A stretch of 64,000 nt of DNA, taken from Bradyrhizobium sp. AZCC 2176 (GTDB taxonomy: Bacteria; Pseudomonadota; Alphaproteobacteria; Rhizobiales; Xanthobacteraceae). Both the position numbers and the translations under genes were made by a program. The stretch lies in assembly GCF_036924645.1 (NCBI RefSeq), contig NZ_JAZHRX010000001.1, positions 2,046,001-2,110,000 of the forward strand. Direction: 5' to 3'. The notes under the pieces were generated by a model. The model did not search any database, was not told the DNA's origin, and was given only the letters and a program-made list of their open reading frames with translations. Shown piece after piece: positions 30,399 to 39,511 of this stretch (positions are counted from its first letter, which is position 1; each line of letters begins with the position of its first letter).

Positions 30399-31751
30399 TC
30401 ACGGCTTGTTCGGATCGAACCGCTTCTCCAGGCCCTTCCAGCAATCGGCATAGTCATCCTGCAACGTCGCCGACGTCGCCGCATGCTGAGTAACGCGCTG
30501 CGGGAAACGCGTTTCGAACATGAACGCCATAGTGCCGGTCAATTTCACCGGCTTCAATTCGCCGTTGCTGGCGTGATCGAAGGCCTGGCGATCCGGACCA
30601 TGTGGCAGCATCATGTTGTGCAACGAAATGCCGCCGGGGACAAAACCTTCCGGCTTGGCGTCGTAGACGCCGTAGATCAGCCCCATGAACTCCGACATGA
30701 TATTCATGTGATACCAGGGCGGACGGAACGTGTTTTCCGCCACCGCCCAGCGTTCCGGGAAGATGACAAAATCGATATTCGCGGTGCCCGCGGTTTCCGA
30801 TGGCGAGGTCAGCACCGTGAAGATCGAGGGATCGGGATGGTCGAAGCCGATGGCGCCGACCGGCGAGAAGGTGCGCAGATCGTATTTGTAGGGCGCGTAG
30901 TTGCCGTGCCACGCCACCACGTCGATCGGCGAATGCGGCAAGATGGCCTTGAACAGCGAACCGCCCCACTTCACGTAGAGTTCGGTCGGCGCATCCTTGT
31001 CCTCGTACGCCGCTACGGGGGTAAGAAAGTCGCGCGAATTGGCTAGGCAGTTGGCGCCGATCGGCCCGCGCTCCGGCAGCGTGAAGGCGCCGCCGTAGTT
31101 TTCGCAGAGATAGCCGCGCGCGGGCCCTGACGGAATCTCGACGCGGAATTTCACGCCGCGCGGGATCACGGCGATCTCGCCCGGCTCGATATCGATACGA
31201 CCGAACTCGGTGACGAGGCACAGATTGCCCTGCTGAGCCACGAACATCATCTCGCCGTCGGCATTGTAGAAGTGCTGATCGACCATCGACTTGGTGATGA
31301 GATAAACATGCGCCGCCATGCCCGCCTGGGTGTTGGCGTCACCTGCGGTGGTCATGGTCTGCACGCCCTGCAGGAAGGTCACGTCTTCCTTCGGAATCGG
31401 CGCCGGATCCCAACGCAGTTGCGCGATCGGCAGATCATATTCGTGGCACGGCGCGGTGCGCCACAGCCCGGCGTCGGCTTTCGCAAACCGGCCAGAATGC
31501 TTCACCGACGGGCGGATGCGATAGAGCCAGGAGCGCTCGTTGCTGCCGCGTGGCGCGGTGAAGGGCGAGCCTGAAAGCTGCTCGGCATAGAGCCCGTAGG
31601 CGCAGCGCTGCGGCGAGTTGCGCCCCATCGGTAGCGCGCCGGGCAGCGCTTCGGTCTCAAAGCTGTTGCCGAAGCCGGACATGTAGCCCGGCGTCAGTTG
31701 CGCCGAGCTTCGAACGATCTGATTGGGCGAGGTGTTGATATTCATGGTCAT
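30399..31751 (-). CDS. hmgA: Homogentisate 1,2-dioxygenase
   Basis: This Fe(II) enzyme opens homogentisate to maleylacetoacetate using O2. The metal ligand region is visible as [19 protein letters not shown] and [13 protein letters not shown] (two His and one Glu). The N-terminus [17 protein letters not shown] is typical. ATG 31751 overlaps the stop of the upstream metallo-hydrolase gene (ATGA), implying coupling; ATG 31745 has better spacing from AAGGAGG and gives 448 residues, the usual length. Confidence 0.96.
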   Translation of the reverse strand: MTMNINTSPNQIVRSSAQLTPGYMSGFGNSFETEALPGALPMGRNSPQRCAYGLYAEQLSGSPFTAPRGSNERSWLYRIRPSVKHSGRFAKADAGLWRTAPCHEYDLPIAQLRWDPAPIPKEDVTFLQGVQTMTTAGDANTQAGMAAHVYLITKSMVDQHFYNADGEMMFVAQQGNLCLVTEFGRIDIEPGEIAVIPRGVKFRVEIPSGPARGYLCENYGGAFTLPERGPIGANCLANSRDFLTPVAAYEDKDAPTELYVKWGGSLFKAILPHSPIDVVAWHGNYAPYKYDLRTFSPVGAIGFDHPDPSIFTVLTSPSETAGTANIDFVIFPERWAVAENTFRPPWYHMNIMSEFMGLIYGVYDAKPEGFVPGGISLHNMMLPHGPDRQAFDHASNGELKPVKLTGTMAFMFETRFPQRVTQHAATSATLQDDYADCWKGLEKRFDPNKP

Positions 31752-32704
31752 CCTCCTCCTTGCAGGGCGGCCCACATTTCCTGGTCGCGCTTGTCGGTCC
31801 AGATTACGGGATCGTCGATCCCGGACGCCTCGTCGAACGCGCGCGAGACGTTGAACGGCAGGCAGTGTTCGTAAATGGCAAAGCTGGAAAACTTCGGATC
31901 CATTACCTCGCGCGTCGTGGCAAAGGTCTCCTTCAGCGTGCGGCCCTTGGCGACCGAGCTCTCCGCCGCGCCGTAAAGCGAGGTGACGAAATCGCGCGTC
32001 ATCGCGATCGCGTCGCGCCCGGTTGAAAGTCCCTTCAGCGCATCGCCACGGCCCGGCGCGATCGCTTTGGGATTGAAGGCGCGGATTTCATTCAGCGTGG
32101 CCGGCCATTCGCGCAAATGCGCGTCGCCGCAATAGCAGGCCGAGTGATATTCAATGAGGTCGCCGGAGAACATCACTTCGGCATCCGGCACCCAGGCCAC
32201 GATATCGCCCGACGTGTGCCCGGCGCCTAGCTGCATCAGCCGCACCTCGCGTTTTCCCAGATAGATCGACATCTCGCCTTCAAAGGTCAGCGTCGGCCAG
32301 GTCAGGCCGGGAATGCTCTGCGCATCCTGGAACAGGCGCGGGAAGCGGCCATACTCGGAATCCCAATCCTGCTGGCCGCGCTCCCCGATCAGCCGGTGGG
32401 TTTCGGCCGAGGCCACGATGCCCTGTGCCTTGTAGGCAGAGGCGCCCAGCACGCGCACGGCGTGATAATGCGACAGCACGACATATTTGATAGGCTTGTC
32501 GGTAACGGTGCGAACGCGCTCGATCACTTTATTCGCCATCGCCGGCGTCGACTGCGCGTCGAACACCAGGCAGCCGTCGTCGCCGACGATGATCGCGGAG
32601 TTCGGATCGCCCTCGGCGGTGAACGCGTAGAGGTCAGTGCCGATTTCGGAGAAGGTGATCTTCTTCTCCGCCAGATCCGTGGTGGACGCGAAACCTTTGG
32701 CCAT
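31748..32704 (-). CDS. Metallo-beta-lactamase-fold protein with altered metal motif
   Basis: A 318-residue MBL-fold protein. The usual HxHxDH metal motif reads HYHAVRVLG: the first two His remain but the Asp and last His are gone. Later ligands seem present ([22 protein letters not shown]). This could be a one-metal or catalytically different enzyme. It is directly upstream of and coupled to hmgA and downstream of the DUF2783/flavin hydroxylase pair, so a role in aromatic acid breakdown is likely. ATG 32704 has AGGAAT upstream. The reaction is unknown. Confidence 0.85.
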   Translation of the reverse strand: MAKGFASTTDLAEKKITFSEIGTDLYAFTAEGDPNSAIIVGDDGCLVFDAQSTPAMANKVIERVRTVTDKPIKYVVLSHYHAVRVLGASAYKAQGIVASAETHRLIGERGQQDWDSEYGRFPRLFQDAQSIPGLTWPTLTFEGEMSIYLGKREVRLMQLGAGHTSGDIVAWVPDAEVMFSGDLIEYHSACYCGDAHLREWPATLNEIRAFNPKAIAPGRGDALKGLSTGRDAIAMTRDFVTSLYGAAESSVAKGRTLKETFATTREVMDPKFSSFAIYEHCLPFNVSRAFDEASGIDDPVIWTDKRDQEMWAALQGGG

Positions 32705-32737
32705 CAATTCGATTCCTGACTTCGTTCGAGACTTGAA

Positions 32738-32965
32738 TTATTGCTGCTGTTGTTGCTGCTGCTGGCTCGCATCGAGCATCCGCCGCTTGGCGAGCGCGAT
32801 GGCCTCGTTCAGCACATCGAGATCGCCGATGTGATTGGCGAGCACGAGCACCAGCGCCGCGTCGAGATCGGCGCTCTGCTCGTCGTTCAGCCCGCGGTGC
32901 GCCTCGACGATGGCGCGGAACGCATCATCGGGTTTGGCAAAATTCGAAGCGGTCGACAGCGCCAT
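32738..32965 (-). CDS. DUF2783 small protein with poly-Gln tail; possible hydroxylase coupling protein
   Basis: A 75-residue protein. The conserved DUF2783 core is LNDEQSADLDAALVLVLANH and IGDLDVLNEAIALAKRRM, predicted helical. The C-terminus is a run of eight glutamines encoded by CAG/CAA repeats, unusual for a bacterial protein. It lies 21 nt after the flavin hydroxylase on the same strand. By analogy with the small MhaB coupling protein next to MhaA in the Pseudomonas putida 3-hydroxyphenylacetate 6-hydroxylase, it may be a coupling subunit; this is inference from size and position. Confidence 0.8.
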   Translation of the reverse strand: MALSTASNFAKPDDAFRAIVEAHRGLNDEQSADLDAALVLVLANHIGDLDVLNEAIALAKRRMLDASQQQQQQQQ

Positions 32966-32986
32966 GAGAAACCTCAGTTCGAAACC

Positions 32987-34600
32987 TCAGTTGATGCCGG
33001 CAGCACGCGCCAGCGCAGCGTCGAGCCCCTCGCGGGTTGGATGCCGGAACCGCGCTGCGACATAGCCGTCGGGCCGCAACAGATAGGCGGTGCCGGGTTC
33101 GGCGTCGTAGCGCGTGGCGGCGAGGCCTGCAGAATCGGTCAGGCCATCTGTGCCGCCAATCCTGATCGCGCCCAGTCCTTCGGGCAGTTCCGGCGCGGCG
33201 CCATTATTAAACTCCAGCAGCGTGAACCGCGTTCCGGCGCCGATGAAGGCATCGGTGAGGAACATCGGTTCGCCGCGCCGGGCTGCCACCGGCGCGTCCG
33301 GCATCGAGGCGCCGGGACGCGGGCCGCCGCGCCAGGAATCGCCGTCGGCGGTCGAGAGCGGCGTCGCATAGACCGACGGCGTGGAGAGACGCCCGCCGTT
33401 CACCATGCGTTTGCCGAACTCGGTTTCCCTGGCGAGCGACAGCACCGCCTTGCGCAGCCGCGCTTCCTGGTGCGAGTTGGGCGCCATGAAGTCGGTCGAG
33501 CGGGTCGATTCGCGGATGTTCTCGTCCGCCGCCGCGCTGCGCTCGGTGTGGTAGCTCTCCAGCAGCGCCTCGGGCGACGTGCCCCGCAGCACGCGATCGA
33601 GCTTCCACGCCAGATTCTCGGCGTCCTCGAGCCCGGAATTGGCGCCGCGGGCGCCGAATGGCGAGACCTGATGCGCGGCATCGCCGGCAAAGATCACCCG
33701 GCCATGGATGAACTTGTTCATCCGCCGGCACTGGAATTTGTACAGCGAGATCCATTCGAAATCGAACTTGTCATGCCCGAGCATGCGGGCGATGCGCGGC
33801 CGCACGTTCTCCGGCTGCTTTTCGACTGCCGGATCGGCAGAGCGATCGAGCTGCAGGTCAATCCGCCAGATGTCGTCGGGCTGCTTGTGCAGCAGTGCGG
33901 AGCGTCCGGCATGGAACGGCGGATCGAACCAGAACCAGCGCTCAGTCGGGAACGCCGCCGTCATCCTGACGTCGGCGATCAGGAACTGGTCCTCGAACAT
34001 CTGGCCTGCGAATTCCGCGCCCACCATTTGCCGCACCGAGGACCGGGCACCATCGCAGGCGATGACGTATTGCGCGGCCAGCCGGTAGGCACCATCCGGC
34101 GTCTGGACCGTCAAAGCCACGTGGTCGTTGCGCGGCTCAAGCGCCGTCACCTTGTTACGCCAGCGCAGGTCGACAGCAGGCAGTTCTCCAACGCGATCGA
34201 CCAGATAGGCTTCGGCGTAGAATTGCTGCAGGTTGATGAAGGCTGGCCGCTTGTGGCCCTCCTCCGGCAGCAGATTGAACTGGTAGAGCTGCTGCTCGCC
34301 GTGAAAGATCTTGCCGACGCTCCACACCACGCCCTTGTCGACCATGCGTTGGCCGATGCCGAGCCGGTCCCAGAATTCGAGCGAGCGTTTTGAGAAGCAG
34401 ATCGCTCGCGAGCCCTCGCCGATCCGGTCGGCGTCGTCGAGCAGCACCACGGATTGCCCGCGCTGCGCCAGATCAATTGCCAGCGACAGCCCCACCGGGC
34501 CTGCGCCGACCACGACGATCGGGTGTTCGGCGATATCAGTGCCGGCCCGATCCTGATCGGGATGGCGGCGATAGCCGAATTGGGTCTTAGTCAGCGCCAT
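32987..34600 (-). CDS. FAD-dependent aromatic hydroxylase (MhpA/MhaA-like)
   Basis: A 537-residue class A flavin monooxygenase. The three diagnostic motifs are VVVGAGPVGLSLA (FAD), YVIACDGARSSVR (the DG motif) and IFAGDAAHQVSPFGARGANS (the GD motif). A C-terminal thioredoxin-like region of about 130 residues follows, as in phenol and MhpA-type hydroxylases. Clustered with hmgA and the DUF2783 gene, it may hydroxylate a hydroxyphenylacetate to homogentisate. It is divergent from a MarR-type regulator. The substrate is not proven by sequence. Confidence 0.9.
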   Translation of the reverse strand: MALTKTQFGYRRHPDQDRAGTDIAEHPIVVVGAGPVGLSLAIDLAQRGQSVVLLDDADRIGEGSRAICFSKRSLEFWDRLGIGQRMVDKGVVWSVGKIFHGEQQLYQFNLLPEEGHKRPAFINLQQFYAEAYLVDRVGELPAVDLRWRNKVTALEPRNDHVALTVQTPDGAYRLAAQYVIACDGARSSVRQMVGAEFAGQMFEDQFLIADVRMTAAFPTERWFWFDPPFHAGRSALLHKQPDDIWRIDLQLDRSADPAVEKQPENVRPRIARMLGHDKFDFEWISLYKFQCRRMNKFIHGRVIFAGDAAHQVSPFGARGANSGLEDAENLAWKLDRVLRGTSPEALLESYHTERSAAADENIRESTRSTDFMAPNSHQEARLRKAVLSLARETEFGKRMVNGGRLSTPSVYATPLSTADGDSWRGGPRPGASMPDAPVAARRGEPMFLTDAFIGAGTRFTLLEFNNGAAPELPEGLGAIRIGGTDGLTDSAGLAATRYDAEPGTAYLLRPDGYVAARFRHPTREGLDAALARAAGIN

Positions 34601-34622
34601 GCGGGCTCAACCCCGTGACTAG

Positions 34623-34720
34623 AGCTTATCGGTTCTGATTGAATCAGAACCGATAAGCTTAGATTCCTGTTTTGACGCGTTTTCTTGACGCGAACCGGTA
34701 TCCACTTCGCTCGAAAACGC
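34623..34720. repeat. Intergenic palindromes
   Basis: Arms AGCTTATCGGTTCTGATT and AATCAGAACCGATAAGCT (18 bp, one base apart) lie at 34623-34659. GCGTTTTC...GAAAACGC follows at about 34677-34720. They sit between the divergent flavin hydroxylase and MarR genes. The first could serve as an operator, but similar units occur widely in Bradyrhizobium by recollection. Confidence 0.75.
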
Positions 34721-34865
34721 TGGCTAGTGGCGTGCGACCCTGCTAAATTAGTCGCACCTGCAACTATCTTAAATCCCGAGCCGACCCCGGCGTCAACTCA
34801 AATTGAGGCGATCCTTGCCAAAAGCGATTTCAGGCGAAGTAGCCGCCGGCCAGCGCGAAGGAGGC

Positions 34866-35354
34866 GTGTCCAAGCGAAGTCCCAGGCTGGACCTGTTCGG
34901 ATTCGTGCCGTTCCGCCTGAACCGGCTGGCCGCCGAAGTCAGTTCGGCGCTCTCGGTCGAATATGCCACGCGCTACGGGCTCGATATTCCGGAATGGCGT
35001 GTGCTGGCGACGCTCGGCTTCCGCCACGATGCCTGCAGCGCGCAATACATTGCCCACTGCACCCGCACGCATAAGTCCACCATCAGCCGCGCGGTCACGT
35101 CGCTGATGAAGCGGCAGATCATCGAGCGCGTCGAGAACGAGGACGACCGCCGCGAATTCCGCCTGCGCCTGACGCACAAGGGCGCGGCGCTCTACGAGGA
35201 ACTGATCCCGCGCCTGTTGCGCAAGGAGCAGGAAATCCTGTCAGGCCTCTCCGCGCAGGAGCGGCGCGATTTCGCGCGGCTGCTCGGCAAGATCGAGCAG
35301 AGCCTCGATCTGGTGCAGACCAGCGAGGAGGTGGACGCGAAGGAAGCCTACTAA
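34866..35354 (+). CDS. MarR-family regulator
   Basis: A regulator of about 162 residues with a winged HTH: YIAHCTRTHKSTISRAVTSL as the recognition region and EDDRREFRLRLTHKG as the wing. MarR proteins often sense aromatic acids. It is divergent from the flavin hydroxylase operon and so probably controls it. The start is uncertain: GTG 34866 lies too close to an AAGGAGG; TTG 34815 and TTG 34803 are in-frame alternatives that add a poorly conserved leader. Its stop lies 6 nt from that of the convergent RidA gene. Confidence 0.88.
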   Translation: MSKRSPRLDLFGFVPFRLNRLAAEVSSALSVEYATRYGLDIPEWRVLATLGFRHDACSAQYIAHCTRTHKSTISRAVTSLMKRQIIERVENEDDRREFRLRLTHKGAALYEELIPRLLRKEQEILSGLSAQERRDFARLLGKIEQSLDLVQTSEEVDAKEAY

Positions 35355-35359
35355 ATCAC

Positions 35360-35704
35360 TCACTTCACTGCCGTCACCACAATCTCCACGATGTGCGGCG
35401 GCTCGAGATCGACACCGAGGCAAGCGCGCATCGGCGGGTTCTTGGTATCGACCCATTCATCCCAGGCGCGGTTCATCTCGCCCTTGCGCGTGATGTCGGT
35501 GACATAGACGATGGCCGACAGGATCTTGCTCTTGTCCGTGCCACACAGCGCGAGGCTTTCGTCGATCCGGGCGAGCGCCTTTGCGCTCTGCTCATACATA
35601 GAGGAACTGACCGGATCGGGCGCGACGGCTACCGTGAAAACCAGGTCGTCGTGAGCGACGGCGCGGCTGCGGGTGGGTGTGAGCCCGGCAAAGCGATGGA
35701 TCAT
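35360..35704 (-). CDS. RidA-family protein
   Basis: A 114-residue protein of the RidA/YjgF/UK114 family, trimeric enamine/imine deaminases or relatives. The C-terminal family motif appears as NPPMRACLGVDLEPPHIVEI, where the Arg before the Cys-type position and the Glu are conserved. It is the last gene of a minus-strand unit with a beta-hydroxyacid dehydrogenase and a metallo-hydrolase. The specific substrate is unknown. Confidence 0.88.
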   Translation of the reverse strand: MIHRFAGLTPTRSRAVAHDDLVFTVAVAPDPVSSSMYEQSAKALARIDESLALCGTDKSKILSAIVYVTDITRKGEMNRAWDEWVDTKNPPMRACLGVDLEPPHIVEIVVTAVK

Positions 35705-35716
35705 GAGAATCTCCGG

Positions 35717-36607
35717 TTAGCGGCCTGCAATATGCTTCGCGATGACAGGGAAATAATTTGCCCCTGAACCGGCATCGATGGCTTCCTGCAACACATTGGC
35801 CATCAGTTCCGCGCCGCGAATCCTGATGCCGGCGTCGGACGCCAGCTCCAGCGCGTAGGACAAATCCTTCAGCGCATATTCGGTCGAGAATGCACGCTCC
35901 GGAAAATCACCCGGCACGATCGCCTTCATGCCGTGATTGCGCAGCGCAAAACTGTCGGCCGAGCCCTTCGAAAGCGTATCGAGCAGCAGCTTGGGATCGA
36001 CGCCATTATGGCTGGCGACCGCAACCGCTTCGGCCAGCGCATTGACGGTTTCGAACAGCACCATGTTGTTGAGGATCTTCGTCACCTGCCCGGCACCGAC
36101 ATCGCCACAGAGCGTGACATCGGTGGAAAAGCACCGGATCAGCGGCTCGATATCGGCGTAAAGCGCAGACGCCGCTCCAACCATCACGCTGAGCGTGCCG
36201 TCCTGCGCCGCCTGTCGCGTCCGCGCAATCGGCGCATCGGCCCAGGACGCGCCCTTGGCCTGCAACTGCTTGGCAAAATCGCGGGTCTGGTTGACCGAGG
36301 ACGTGCCGAGATCGACGACGATCTGCCCGCTCCGGATGTTCTTGAGAATGCCGTCGCCCTCGAATACCGCGCGGACATGTTTGGCGCTCGGCAGGCAGAG
36401 GAACAGCAGTTCGCTTTGCTTGATGACATCAGCAACGGAGGCCGCGACGACGGCGCCGCCGGCATGCAACCGCTCCAAAGGCTCGGGCGACAGGTCAAAT
36501 GCGAGCACCCGCCTGCCGCTCTTCTTCACGAGATTGCGGCAGATCGGCTCGCCCATCACGCCGAGGCCGATGAAACCGATCGTCTTGTACGTTGACATCA
36601 CAACCAT
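35717..36607 (-). CDS. NAD(P)-dependent beta-hydroxyacid dehydrogenase (HIBADH family)
   Basis: A 296-residue enzyme. The N-terminal Rossmann motif is IGFIGLGVMGEPICRNL; the substrate motif is DAPIARTRQAAQDGTLSVMV; the catalytic Lys lies in GAGQVTKILNN. These define the 3-hydroxyisobutyrate dehydrogenase/tartronate semialdehyde reductase family. ATG 36607 follows the metallo-hydrolase stop by 3 nt; ATG 36598 is an alternative. It belongs to a three-gene unit with that gene and ridA. The substrate is unknown. Confidence 0.9.
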   Translation of the reverse strand: MVVMSTYKTIGFIGLGVMGEPICRNLVKKSGRRVLAFDLSPEPLERLHAGGAVVAASVADVIKQSELLFLCLPSAKHVRAVFEGDGILKNIRSGQIVVDLGTSSVNQTRDFAKQLQAKGASWADAPIARTRQAAQDGTLSVMVGAASALYADIEPLIRCFSTDVTLCGDVGAGQVTKILNNMVLFETVNALAEAVAVASHNGVDPKLLLDTLSKGSADSFALRNHGMKAIVPGDFPERAFSTEYALKDLSYALELASDAGIRIRGAELMANVLQEAIDAGSGANYFPVIAKHIAGR

Positions 36608-36610
36608 CAG

Positions 36611-37417
36611 CTATTTTGCGAACGAGCGTGATGGCGCAAGGTGCAGCGCGAACGCATCGACCTTATCGCTGGCGCGCGGATAGATCTCGCTCACGATCGG
36701 ATCATGGCCGGGGATGAAACGGTCGGGATGGCCGGCCAGCCGCTCGACGATTTCCCAGCCCAGCGCCATGTCGCCGACATTGTAGACGATCGGAAACGGG
36801 CTGCGCTTGTGCAGATTGGCGTAGTAATGCGAGGCGTCCGACGCCAGCACCACCGGCCCGCGCGCGGTCTCGACGCGGACCACCTGCAGGCCATCGGAAT
36901 GGCCGCCGACGCGATGCACCGTCACGCCGGGCGCGATCTCGCCGTCACCGGAATGGAAGGTGACGCGCTCGCCATAGACATGGCGCACCATCGTGGTGAC
37001 GTGTTCGACCGAAAACGGATGCCGCAGCATGCCGTTGCACATGCAGCGCCCGGTCGCGTAGCTCATCTCGCGGTCCTGCAGATGAAACCGCGCGTTCGGG
37101 AAGCGATCGAGATTGCCGGCGTGGTCGTAATGCAAATGGGTGACGATCACATCGCGAATCGTGTCGGCGGCGACGCCGAAATTCGCCAGCGCGTCGACCG
37201 GATTGAGCGTCAGCTTACGGGCGCGCGCCTTCGCCTCGTCGGCATTGAAGCCGGTGTCGACCAGGATGTCGCGGCCACCCCCTCGGATCAGCCAGACGAA
37301 ATAATCCAGATCCTGCGCCGTGGTCTCGTGCGGATCGGGGATCAGAAAATTCAAATGGGGGGTGCGCGGCGACATCGTCGCATAGCGCAACGCATAGATT
37401 TCGTAGGCATTTCCCAT
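36611..37417 (-). CDS. N-acyl homoserine lactonase-like metallo-hydrolase
   Basis: A 268-residue MBL-fold hydrolase with an intact metal motif THLHYDHAGN (HxHxDH), then HRVGGHSDGLQVV and VLASDASHYY. The pattern fits the AHL-lactonase-like group. ATG 37417 has GAAGG 8 nt upstream. It is first in an operon with a beta-hydroxyacid dehydrogenase and ridA, which suggests stepwise opening and oxidation of a lactone or ester rather than quorum quenching; this is inference. A perfect CRP-type palindrome lies 127 nt upstream. Confidence 0.87.
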   Translation of the reverse strand: MGNAYEIYALRYATMSPRTPHLNFLIPDPHETTAQDLDYFVWLIRGGGRDILVDTGFNADEAKARARKLTLNPVDALANFGVAADTIRDVIVTHLHYDHAGNLDRFPNARFHLQDREMSYATGRCMCNGMLRHPFSVEHVTTMVRHVYGERVTFHSGDGEIAPGVTVHRVGGHSDGLQVVRVETARGPVVLASDASHYYANLHKRSPFPIVYNVGDMALGWEIVERLAGHPDRFIPGHDPIVSEIYPRASDKVDAFALHLAPSRSFAK

Positions 37418-37900
37418 CGGTGTCACCTTCTTCTTGAATGTTTCTTGGATGCGTGGATGTTGGCCGATCCCGGCAACAAGCCATTGTCATCCGCAAAGGT
37501 CAAACCGGGACGCCGATGACGGCCGTGACAACGCAGCGCGCTGTGTGAGAGGGATCACATTACCATCGACGGAATCGCGCGCGCGGCGGACATGATCCCC
37601 GCCAAAGCCCGTCGTCGGGCTCGCCTAACAGCGAAGCCCAATGGCAGGGCATAACGGCCAAGCAGGAACTCTGAAGAAAGCCTCACGATCTGTGGCCGAC
37701 CGTTGCCGGGGCGCCACTTACTCCCTTCATCCGCGATGGCGTGTCGCGGTTAATTGTCGCAATTAGTGACGACATCGCAAGCGGTTGACGGGCTGCGGGC
37801 GCGGTTTGATAATGCCGATAGCGTAGAGTAAGGTCGCCGCGGCGCGAGCTGGCATCGGCGCTATTTTGGCTGGACTGCCGTGATCTGGACTGCCGTCATT
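37418..37900. other. Long intergenic region without a gene
   Basis: This 483-bp gap separates the divergent metallo-hydrolase and caspase-like genes. I see no coding signal. It contains a CRP-type site at 37544-37559 and presumably both promoters. Confidence 0.6.
37544..37559. promoter_or_regulatory. CRP-type palindrome (10/10)
   Basis: TGTGA-GAGGGA-TCACA matches the CRP consensus TGTGA-N6-TCACA exactly. It is 127 nt upstream of the metallo-hydrolase operon and 342 nt upstream of the first caspase-like gene. A Crp with a CRP-like recognition helix is encoded at 44681-45355. Confidence 0.6.
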
Positions 37901-39364
37901 ATGAAAATCCGCCTCGTATTGCTCCTCACATTGCTTTTGTCAGTCGCGTCGGTAGCCCCGTCGTTGGCCGCCGGTGAACGCTATGCGCTGGTGATTGGCA
38001 ACGCGAAATATCCGGACGCCGAGGCGCCGCTGAAGGAGCCGATCAACGATGCCCGCGACATCGCCGAAGAACTCAAGCGCGACGGCTTCAATGTCGATAT
38101 CGGCGAGAACCTGACCGGCGAGCAGATGCGCCGCGCCTTCGAGCGCCTGTACGGCAAGATCAAGCCGGGCTCCGTCGCGCTGATTTTCTTCTCCGGCTTT
38201 GGCGTGCAATCGAGCCGCCAGAGCTACATGATCCCGGTCGATGCGCAGATCTGGACCGAGCCGGACGTTCGCCGCGACGGTTTCAGCCTCGAAACTGTGC
38301 TGGGCGAGATCAACAGCCGCGGCGCCGGCGTCAAGATCGCGCTGATCGATGCCTCCAGGCGCAATCCGTTCGAGCGCCGCTTTCGCAGCTTTTCGGCCGG
38401 CCTTGCGCCGGTGATTGCGCCGAACGGCACATTGGTGATGTATTCGGCCGCGCTCTCGTCCGTCGTTTCCGACAATGGCAGCGACCGCAGCCTGTTCGTG
38501 AAAGAACTGCTGAAGGAAATCCGCACCCCCGATCTGATGGCGGAGGAAACGCTAAATCGCACCCGTGTCGGCGTGACCCGCGCCTCGCGCCAGGAACAGG
38601 TGCCGTGGATTTCGTCGTCGCTCGCCGAGGATTTCTCCTTCATTCCCAGCGGCTCAGGCCCGCGGCCGGCGAGCCCGCCGTCGACTCCGGTGGCCACGGC
38701 GCCTGCAACGCCACCTGCTCCCGCGCCTGCGCCTCCTGCACCTCCCCCGGTGGCCGCACCGGCACCGCCGCCTCCTCCAGCGCCAGCGAAACCGGCTGAA
38801 GCGATTCCGCCGCCTCCACCACCGGCCAAGCCGGCCGAAAGCCCAAGCCCGACCGCGGTCGCACTTAACGACGACCCGACCATCAAGAGCCTGACCGCCA
38901 AGCTCAACGATAATCCGGACGATGCGGCCGCGCTGTACCGGCGCGGGCAGGTCTATGCAAGCAAGGGCGCCTACGAACTCGCCATCAAGGACTTCAACAA
39001 TTCGCTGCGGCTGAACCCGAAGGACGTGGAAGCCTTCAATAACCGCTGCTGGGCGCGCACGGTGATCGGCGACCTGCAGGCGGCCCTGAAGGATTGCAAC
39101 GAGGCGTTGCGGCTACGCCCGAATTTCGTCGACGCGCTCGACAGCCGCGGCCTCGTCAACCTGAAGAGCGGCCAGAACAAGAATGCAATTGCTGATTTCG
39201 ATGCCGCCCTCAAGATCAACCCGAGATTGACCTCGTCGCTGTACGGTCGCGGCCTTGCCAAGAAACGCAACGGCTCGATTCCGGAAGGCGACCTGGACAT
39301 CAACAATGCGAAGGCGATGGACCCCAATATCGTCAAGGAATTTGCCGATTACGGGGTGCAGTGA
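37901..39364 (+). CDS. Caspase-fold protein lacking the catalytic dyad, with TPR repeats
   Basis: A 487-residue exported protein. After a signal peptide (ending near PSLAAGER) comes a caspase p20-like domain: YALVIGNAKY, then IFFSGFGVQ where the catalytic His of AGHG is Phe (residue 100), and IALIDASRRNP where the catalytic Cys of DACR is Ser (residue 152). A Pro/Ala-rich linker (about residues 255-320) leads to three TPR repeats (AALYRRGQVYASKGAYELAI and following). It should be an inactive scaffold, probably periplasmic. A paralogue lies at 55975-56814. Confidence 0.88.
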   Translation: MKIRLVLLLTLLLSVASVAPSLAAGERYALVIGNAKYPDAEAPLKEPINDARDIAEELKRDGFNVDIGENLTGEQMRRAFERLYGKIKPGSVALIFFSGFGVQSSRQSYMIPVDAQIWTEPDVRRDGFSLETVLGEINSRGAGVKIALIDASRRNPFERRFRSFSAGLAPVIAPNGTLVMYSAALSSVVSDNGSDRSLFVKELLKEIRTPDLMAEETLNRTRVGVTRASRQEQVPWISSSLAEDFSFIPSGSGPRPASPPSTPVATAPATPPAPAPAPPAPPPVAAPAPPPPPAPAKPAEAIPPPPPPAKPAESPSPTAVALNDDPTIKSLTAKLNDNPDDAAALYRRGQVYASKGAYELAIKDFNNSLRLNPKDVEAFNNRCWARTVIGDLQAALKDCNEALRLRPNFVDALDSRGLVNLKSGQNKNAIADFDAALKINPRLTSSLYGRGLAKKRNGSIPEGDLDINNAKAMDPNIVKEFADYGVQ

Positions 39365-39511
39365 CGATTTTTTTTAGATGAAGGCTGACGCCCCCTCGAA
39401 CCCTGTGGCGGGCGTCCAGACTAAATTAAAGCAGCCGGCCGCAACCTTAAGGTCCGGCGGCTCATTTGAATGATTGGAACCGCGCGGGAAGCCCGCAGGA
39501 GGGGACTGGCA

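Noticed and set aside
32741..34393. A 550-codon open frame on the plus strand
   Set aside because: It is antisense to the flavin hydroxylase and DUF2783 genes, whose motifs are clear. No family features are seen.
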